Source: DUPQ01 sp022706885 (GTDB lineage Bacteria > Bacillota > Clostridia > DUPQ01). From it: a stretch of DNA of 64,000 nucleotides. Where the stretch lies: positions 62,001-126,000 of the forward strand of contig JAKJBR010000002.1 in assembly GCA_022706885.1 (NCBI GenBank), written 5' to 3'. The notes below the pieces were generated by a model. That model was not told where the DNA came from and made no database searches. It saw only the letters and a program-made list of their open reading frames with translations. Made by a program: the position numbers and the translations under genes. Shown here piece by piece: positions 60,097 through 64,000 of this stretch; the stretch's first letter is position 1; the number at the start of each line of letters is the position of its first letter.

Positions 60097-60178
60097 TCGG
60101 AAAAAACGGCAAAAAGCCTTGAAATTTATCGGAAAAAGCGGCAAAAACACTTGATATTTGTCGGAAAAAGCGGCAAGG
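60097..60178. repeat. 32-bp tandem direct repeat, 2.6 copies
   Basis: Units begin at 60097, 60129 and 60161, each starting TCGGAAAAA-(A/G)-CGGCAA, then a variable part with CTTGA-x-ATTT; the last unit is truncated. The period of 32 is not a multiple of three and stops occur in all frames, so it is not coding. It lies in the gap 60007-60431, whose only other recognisable content is the padR promoter. Confidence 0.7.
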
Positions 60179-60382
60179 ATTCTTAGGATTGAAAGTTTTG
60201 ATATACATTTAGCATGCAGGCCTTTCGCGGGATTTGGGGAGTTTTGAAGGAACGGATATTTTAAACACCGGAATCCGAGTATTTAGTAAATGCAATAATG
60301 ATAATGATGAGAGAAAACTCAATATCTGATTAAGTATATGGTTTTTGTATTCCTTAGATTTGTACTGAGTATATTTTTGTTA

Positions 60383-60410
60383 TTGACATATCTAATAGAT
60401 ATGTTATACT
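60383..60410 (+). promoter_or_regulatory. Promoter of the padR-like gene
   Basis: TTGACA (60383-60388), 16-bp spacer, TATACT (60405-60410), 22 bp before the start codon. Confidence 0.7.
60387..60403. promoter_or_regulatory. 17-bp perfect palindrome in the padR promoter
   Basis: CATATCTA-A-TAGATATG fills the spacer between -35 and -10. Position and symmetry suit autorepression by the downstream PadR dimer. Confidence 0.65.
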
Positions 60411-60431
60411 GGCTTCAAATAGGAGAGTGTT

Positions 60432-60950
60432 ATGTCTACAAAATATGCTTTATTGGGTCTGTTGAATATAAAAAAAATGTCCGCTTATGATTTGGAAAAG
60501 TTTGCCAAGGAATATATAGGCTATTTTTGGAATGAGTCTTACAGCAATGTTCACCGGACTTTAAAAATTCTCGCTGACGAAAAGCTTATAGAAAAAATGC
60601 CCGAAAGAGGAAGCAGAAATAAGAATATATTTGAAATTACCGATCTCGGGAAAAAAGCTTTATCGGAATGGCTGTCCAATCATGAACACTCAACCATCTT
60701 CAGAGATGAGTTGCTGCTGAAATTGTTTGTCAGTAAAAAGAATGATTATCCGGCTATATTGCAGGATTTAAAGAAAGTTCTGGGTGAGTTACTTATACAG
60801 CGTAATGTTTATTCGGAACTGCAGGAGTTTGTTGCAACCAGGCAGGACAATCTTTCATATAATCTCGTTTTGGATTACGGTATAGCGGAAAACGAGGTAA
60901 CAATAAAATGGCTGGAAAAAACAATTAAAAGAATTGAGGAAGAATTATGA
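60432..60950 (+). CDS. PadR-family transcriptional regulator
   Basis: A 172-residue regulator. The N-terminal winged helix starts TKYALLGLLNIKKMSAYDLEK and continues NVHRTLKILADEKLIEKM; the C-terminal part (about 100-172) is the helical Vir_act_alpha_C-type dimerisation domain (PadR subfamily 1). The promoter contains a perfect palindrome. It overlaps the CPBP gene by 4 nt, so that membrane protein is its regulated partner. AGGAGAG precedes the start. Confidence 0.87.
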   Translation: MSTKYALLGLLNIKKMSAYDLEKFAKEYIGYFWNESYSNVHRTLKILADEKLIEKMPERGSRNKNIFEITDLGKKALSEWLSNHEHSTIFRDELLLKLFVSKKNDYPAILQDLKKVLGELLIQRNVYSELQEFVATRQDNLSYNLVLDYGIAENEVTIKWLEKTIKRIEEEL

Positions 60951-61663
60951 AGAAAGCTTACATTAATCTTGTGATTACTACGTTATTGGTAGCAGCAATG
61001 ATAGCTGCTATTATCTATCTGATGAGCAATCCGCTCTTTACGGTAAGTTTATTCAGTACAAATTATCTGAATAAAACTTTTGTCTATCAGGCAACCACAC
61101 TTGTTTTGAGTCTTTTGGTTGTATTGATAACCGCTTTACAGACCAAGTTTCAATCGGTCAAGTTGTTATCAATAAGAAATATTGACGGTGAAGTTATGCC
61201 CGAACCTTGGATAGGTATTACAAAGAAGAATAAGGATACCTGGAAAAAAGGCGGTCTGAGTTTAACAATTATAATCAGCGCGGTAACTGCATTAATCATA
61301 TACTTTCAGGTTTACCGTAGCGGTGTAATCCAAACTCTCACTGTACCGATTTTTTTACTGATACTGTTATTTGCTCTCACAAACAGTTTTGTCGAAGAGG
61401 TCACATTCCGTCATACCTTTACAAGTATCGTTGAATACCATAATCTCAGTCCGTATATTTCTAAAGCTCTGTCGCTTATAACCTTCGGAGGTGCCCATTA
61501 TTTCGGTACACCGGGTAAAATACCGGGCGTTCTGTTGGCCGGATTTTTAGCTTGGTTTTTAGCAAAAAGCATTCACGAGACAAAAGGCTTCTTCTGGGCA
61601 TGGCTTATTCATTTTATACAGGATATTATTATCATGACCGCCCTGTTTCTGACACTGGCATAA
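60947..61663 (+). CDS. CPBP intramembrane protease-family protein
   Basis: A 238-residue membrane protein with about six or seven helices. The CPBP (Abi) motifs are SFVEEVTFRH (Glu150, Glu151, Arg155), FGGAHYFG and AWLIHFIQD, forming the glutamyl intramembrane protease site of the Rce1 type. Bacterial members protect against self-produced bacteriocins or process membrane peptides. The function here is unknown; cotranscription with PadR suggests a stress- or inducer-controlled role. Confidence 0.82.
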   Translation: MKKAYINLVITTLLVAAMIAAIIYLMSNPLFTVSLFSTNYLNKTFVYQATTLVLSLLVVLITALQTKFQSVKLLSIRNIDGEVMPEPWIGITKKNKDTWKKGGLSLTIIISAVTALIIYFQVYRSGVIQTLTVPIFLLILLFALTNSFVEEVTFRHTFTSIVEYHNLSPYISKALSLITFGGAHYFGTPGKIPGVLLAGFLAWFLAKSIHETKGFFWAWLIHFIQDIIIMTALFLTLA

Positions 61664-61856
61664 GCGGCAATAAGCTTCCGTTATTACCGAGCTTTATAAA
61701 TTGTCTTCGGCGGTGCCTGATACAGTGTTATTCAAATGAGATAAACATTATGACTTGAAAGAGAATACAAAGAAATATATCATGATGATAAGAAATAAAT
61801 CAGTATTTTTGCGAGCGGTTTAACTTAACAAAAAACTGACAGCAAAGGAGAAGTGT

Positions 61857-62606
61857 ATGCAAAATATCTTTATTGTAGGCGCTAATCAGGGAATCGGATA
61901 CTATATCGCAAAGCAGTTGCTTGAAGACGGAAATAGCGTAGCTGTTATGGATATTCAAAGTGATAATATATGCAAACTGGAAGAAACATATCCCGATAAC
62001 TTGTCGGTAACGTATGCGGATGCGGCAGACGAAAATTCATTAAATGAAGCAATACAAGCTGCAATCAAGCGGTTCGGTGTTCCGGATATTGCTATTCATA
62101 ATGCCTGTATCTGTACTTTCAAGAGCGAACCGGATACAGATTATGAAATATATAAAAAGGTTATGAATGTAAATTATTACGGCGCATTAAGGTTGGCAAA
62201 ACTTGTTTTACCGGAAATGCGAAAAGCGGGAGCGGGGAGAATAATATTCACAAGTTCCGGAGTAGGTGTAACGGGCTTTGGGAATATATCACCCTATGCT
62301 TCATCTAAAGGTGCCATTGAAGCGCTTGCCAAATGTCTGGATATTGAGAATGAAACATATGGGATATCCTTTCACATAATGCATCCGCCGCTTACCGATA
62401 CGGCTTCATCTGAAGGACTGCCTATACCGAAAGAGTTCAAGGCAGATGCCGAAAAGGTAGGACGGGGGCTTGCGAAGAATATTAATTCGAAGAAATTTGT
62501 CATTTGTCATTCAATGATTCAGAAAATACAGATTAATCTCTGTTACAAACATCCTCTTCGTATGGGTAAGATGATGTGGAAGATGACTCAAAGGGCGAAA
62601 CAATAG
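61857..62606 (+). CDS. Short-chain dehydrogenase/reductase
   Basis: A 249-residue SDR. The NAD(P) motif is VGANQGIGYYIA (residues 7-18), an Asp after strand 2 (VMDIQSD) favours NAD, and IHNACICTF replaces the usual N-N-A-G with H-N-A-C. FTSSGVGVTGFGNISPYASS supplies Ser and the YxxxK pair (YASSK). C-terminal residues are basic. The substrate is unknown. AAGGAGAAG precedes the start. A 193-bp gap before it contains only a weak hairpin at 61665-61690. Confidence 0.83.
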   Translation: MQNIFIVGANQGIGYYIAKQLLEDGNSVAVMDIQSDNICKLEETYPDNLSVTYADAADENSLNEAIQAAIKRFGVPDIAIHNACICTFKSEPDTDYEIYKKVMNVNYYGALRLAKLVLPEMRKAGAGRIIFTSSGVGVTGFGNISPYASSKGAIEALAKCLDIENETYGISFHIMHPPLTDTASSEGLPIPKEFKADAEKVGRGLAKNINSKKFVICHSMIQKIQINLCYKHPLRMGKMMWKMTQRAKQ

Positions 62607-62737
62607 CCGGACTCTAAAATTGATTTGATATAATGTGACATGATATGTCCCATGCTTGCAAAAAGACATTTGCTCGCAATATGTCCTGTTAAACCGTTTT
62701 AACTTTCACTAAACTGTAATTGTAAGGAGGTAGAGAG

Positions 62738-63250
62738 ATGGATTTGAAAAAGTTTGGAGACTTCTTAAAAGAACTCAGAAAAGAGAAAGGTCTTACACAG
62801 GAAGAATTGGCCGAAACTCTCTTTGTAACCAGAAGAACAGTCTCAAGGTGGGAAACCGGAAGCAATTTACCCGATTTGGATATTCTGATAGAGTTGGCAG
62901 ATTTCTATCAGGTGGATCTTCGGGAACTTATCAGTAGTGAAAGGAGAAGCGAGAAAATGGACAAAGAATTAAAAGAAACAGTAATGAAGGTTGCCGATTA
63001 CAGCAACGAGGAAAGAAGCATTTTTACCAAGAGGATACATATCCTTAATATTATTTCGTTTATATTTTTTACCGTGTATTTCATTATTAAAGTAGCGGGA
63101 CTTGATAGTGTAAAACCCTACAGTTATATAGGTGGCTTCGGCTCAGGGGCCGCTTACGGAATGCTTCTGGTTAATATCATATATACAAGCAAATTGGGGG
63201 TTAAACTTCGCAAGTTCAAGCAAAACCTACCGGAAAAAAAGACAACTTAA
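62738..63250 (+). CDS. XRE-family regulator with C-terminal membrane segments
   Basis: A 170-residue protein. The helix-turn-helix (about 1-62) has KEKGLTQEELAETLFVTRRTVSRWETGSNLPDL, typical of Cro/C1-type regulators. After a charged linker, two hydrophobic segments (about 104-122 and 134-155) suggest membrane attachment. Such membrane-bound XRE proteins are common in Clostridia. The target is unknown. AAGGAGG lies before the start. A terminator candidate follows at 63346. Confidence 0.85.
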   Translation: MDLKKFGDFLKELRKEKGLTQEELAETLFVTRRTVSRWETGSNLPDLDILIELADFYQVDLRELISSERRSEKMDKELKETVMKVADYSNEERSIFTKRIHILNIISFIFFTVYFIIKVAGLDSVKPYSYIGGFGSGAAYGMLLVNIIYTSKLGVKLRKFKQNLPEKKTT

Positions 63251-63345
63251 TACGGATAACTCAACCTGCTTACCTGTTAATCCGGTTTTCCGTTGAGTAT
63301 AAGAATGTAGTTTTCAATTTTTATCAGTAATAATATGTTTTATCT

Positions 63346-63374
63346 AAGAGGAGTAAATTGCTCCTCTTTAATTT
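63346..63374 (+). terminator. Terminator in the 63251-63611 gap
   Basis: AAGAGGAG-taaattg-CTCCTCTT, a perfect 8-bp stem followed by a T-rich tail (TAATTTT). The rest of this 361-bp gap holds only the tsaE promoter; no gene is seen. Confidence 0.6.
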
Positions 63375-63565
63375 TACAACCTGAACATTCATAGTCTTTG
63401 AATACAAATGAAAATAGTAATATATCTTCACTTTCTGCTATATCTGACAAGTAATCTTATAAGAAAGTTGATAAAAAATCGCTAAAAACAACAGTTTATC
63501 CTCGACTTCTCCTCCGAAAGCATTACAACATAATCTGCTATACTTATACAGAGGTATCCTCTTTC

Positions 63566-63594
63566 TTGTATATATTTTCACTTCGGTATAAAAT
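63566..63594 (+). promoter_or_regulatory. Promoter of tsaE
   Basis: TTGTAT (63566-63571), 17-bp spacer, TAAAAT (63589-63594), 17 bp before the start codon. Confidence 0.5.
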
Positions 63595-63611
63595 AGGCGA
63601 TGGGAGATAGC

Positions 63612-64000
63612 ATGGAAAAAAAGGACAAAACATATGTGATTGCCACATGCAATGAGGAAGATACCATAAGGTTGGGTAAGATACTTGCATCGGTTTTTGA
63701 GGACAGGGTTATAGCCGTGTGCGGGGATTTAGGTGCCGGTAAAACTTATTTTGCCAAGGGAATTGCTTTGGGAATGGGAATAGCAAAGCATGTGACCAGT
63801 CCTACATTCAGCATATTGAATATATATAGAAACGGTGACAAGACCTTTTATCATATGGACGCATACAGGCTTACCGACGAGGAAAGTGCATATAATGCGG
63901 GAATTGAAGATATACTGCAACCAAAGGGAATTACGCTTATCGAATGGGCGGAGAATGTAACGGATATACTGCCCGACGGGTATGTAAGTGTGAATATAGA
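63612..64000 (+). CDS. tsaE: tRNA t6A synthesis ATPase TsaE (cut by window edge)
   Basis: The first 129 residues of TsaE, the ATPase that works with TsaB-TsaC-TsaD to make threonylcarbamoyladenosine in tRNA. The Walker A CGDLGAGKT, the switch TSPTFSILN, HMDAYRLTDEE and the end PKGITLIEWAENV identify it clearly. The full protein is about 150 residues, so about 15-25 lie beyond the edge. The ATG at 63612 follows GGGAG. Confidence 0.92.
   Translation, partial: MEKKDKTYVIATCNEEDTIRLGKILASVFEDRVIAVCGDLGAGKTYFAKGIALGMGIAKHVTSPTFSILNIYRNGDKTFYHMDAYRLTDEESAYNAGIEDILQPKGITLIEWAENVTDILPDGYVSVNI

Noticed and set aside
60097..60178. Possible CRISPR array
   Set aside because: The copies are contiguous tandem repeats with no unique spacers of regular size, and no cas gene is present.
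61552..61758. 68-residue frame at the end of the CPBP gene
   Set aside because: Largely overlaps the CPBP coding region in another frame with no ribosome site.

Overview
The window reads as a chromosomal segment of a low-to-moderate GC member of the Bacillota, class Clostridia. The evidence is a Gram-positive division set (DivIVA-like protein, SepF, YlmG/YggT, DivIC), the c-di-AMP phosphodiesterase PgpH, many lipoproteins with a lipobox, strong Shine-Dalgarno sites, dense 1-4 nt gene overlaps (ATGA, GTGA, TAATG) and the core cluster phoH-pgpH-ybeY-cdd-era. No order or genus can be assigned from the sequence alone. Nearly all genes lie on the + strand.

Layout. 1-4.5 kb: the tail of an unidentified gene, a BspA-type repeat lipoprotein, a decayed IS with both terminal repeats, a lipoprotein with FG-GAP/calcium-loop-like motifs, and two small antitoxin-like ORFs. 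4.5-10.6 kb: a complete 2-oxoacid dehydrogenase operon (E2, E3, fused E1 alpha-beta, DeoR regulator) behind a promoter overlapped by a perfect 19-bp palindrome. 10.6-23 kb: a lipoprotein; a tight set of histidine phosphatase, DUF2779 double-nuclease protein and 44-residue membrane peptide; then a sugar-centred run (sorbitol-6-phosphate dehydrogenase-like SDR, PHP protein, Fic protein, rhamnulokinase, class II aldolase, TrpB without TrpA, a membrane protein, a DUF4380-like protein, a phosphoesterase). 23-33 kb: housekeeping genes (DivIVA-like, Lrp, aminotransferase, prfB, trpS, MntR-like regulator, phoH-pgpH-ybeY-cdd-era). 32.9-35.3 kb: a minus-strand block (recO, RluA-family synthase, HAD phosphatase). 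35.6-37 kb: an AbiE toxin-antitoxin pair placed directly in front of an acyltransferase gene. 38-42.4 kb: a methionine gamma-lyase-family protein, then the HlyD-like/ylmE/sepF/ylmG division cluster. 42.5-49.5 kb: DnaJ-like protein, NusG_II/Gx-transporter pair, thyA-folA, a membrane glycosyltransferase, two envelope lipoproteins and divIC. 49.8-51.5 kb: a second FG-GAP-like lipoprotein and an orphan RelB/DinJ antitoxin. 51.5-58.5 kb: argS, a convergent GH78 rhamnosidase, a prepilin peptidase, LoaP, yfbR and rplM-rpsI. 58.6-64 kb: accessory genes (AAA/DUF4143 ATPase, a 32-bp tandem repeat, PadR-CPBP pair, SDR, XRE regulator) and the start of tsaE.

How genes may work together. The GH78 enzyme, rhamnulokinase and class II aldolase could release and catabolise L-rhamnose, although the isomerase and transporter are not here. 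The dehydrogenase complex would turn a 2-oxoacid into acyl-CoA. thyA and folA form the usual dTMP/folate couple. The most unusual features are the Fic protein with its inhibitory Glu replaced by Lys, a PdaA-like deacetylase without its catalytic Asp, a stand-alone LoaP, the DUF2779 mini-operon, paired FG-GAP lipoprotein/orphan antitoxin loci, and several perfect operator-like palindromes. No CRISPR array, tRNA, rRNA or intact transposon was seen. All functional calls come from reading motifs; no database search was run.
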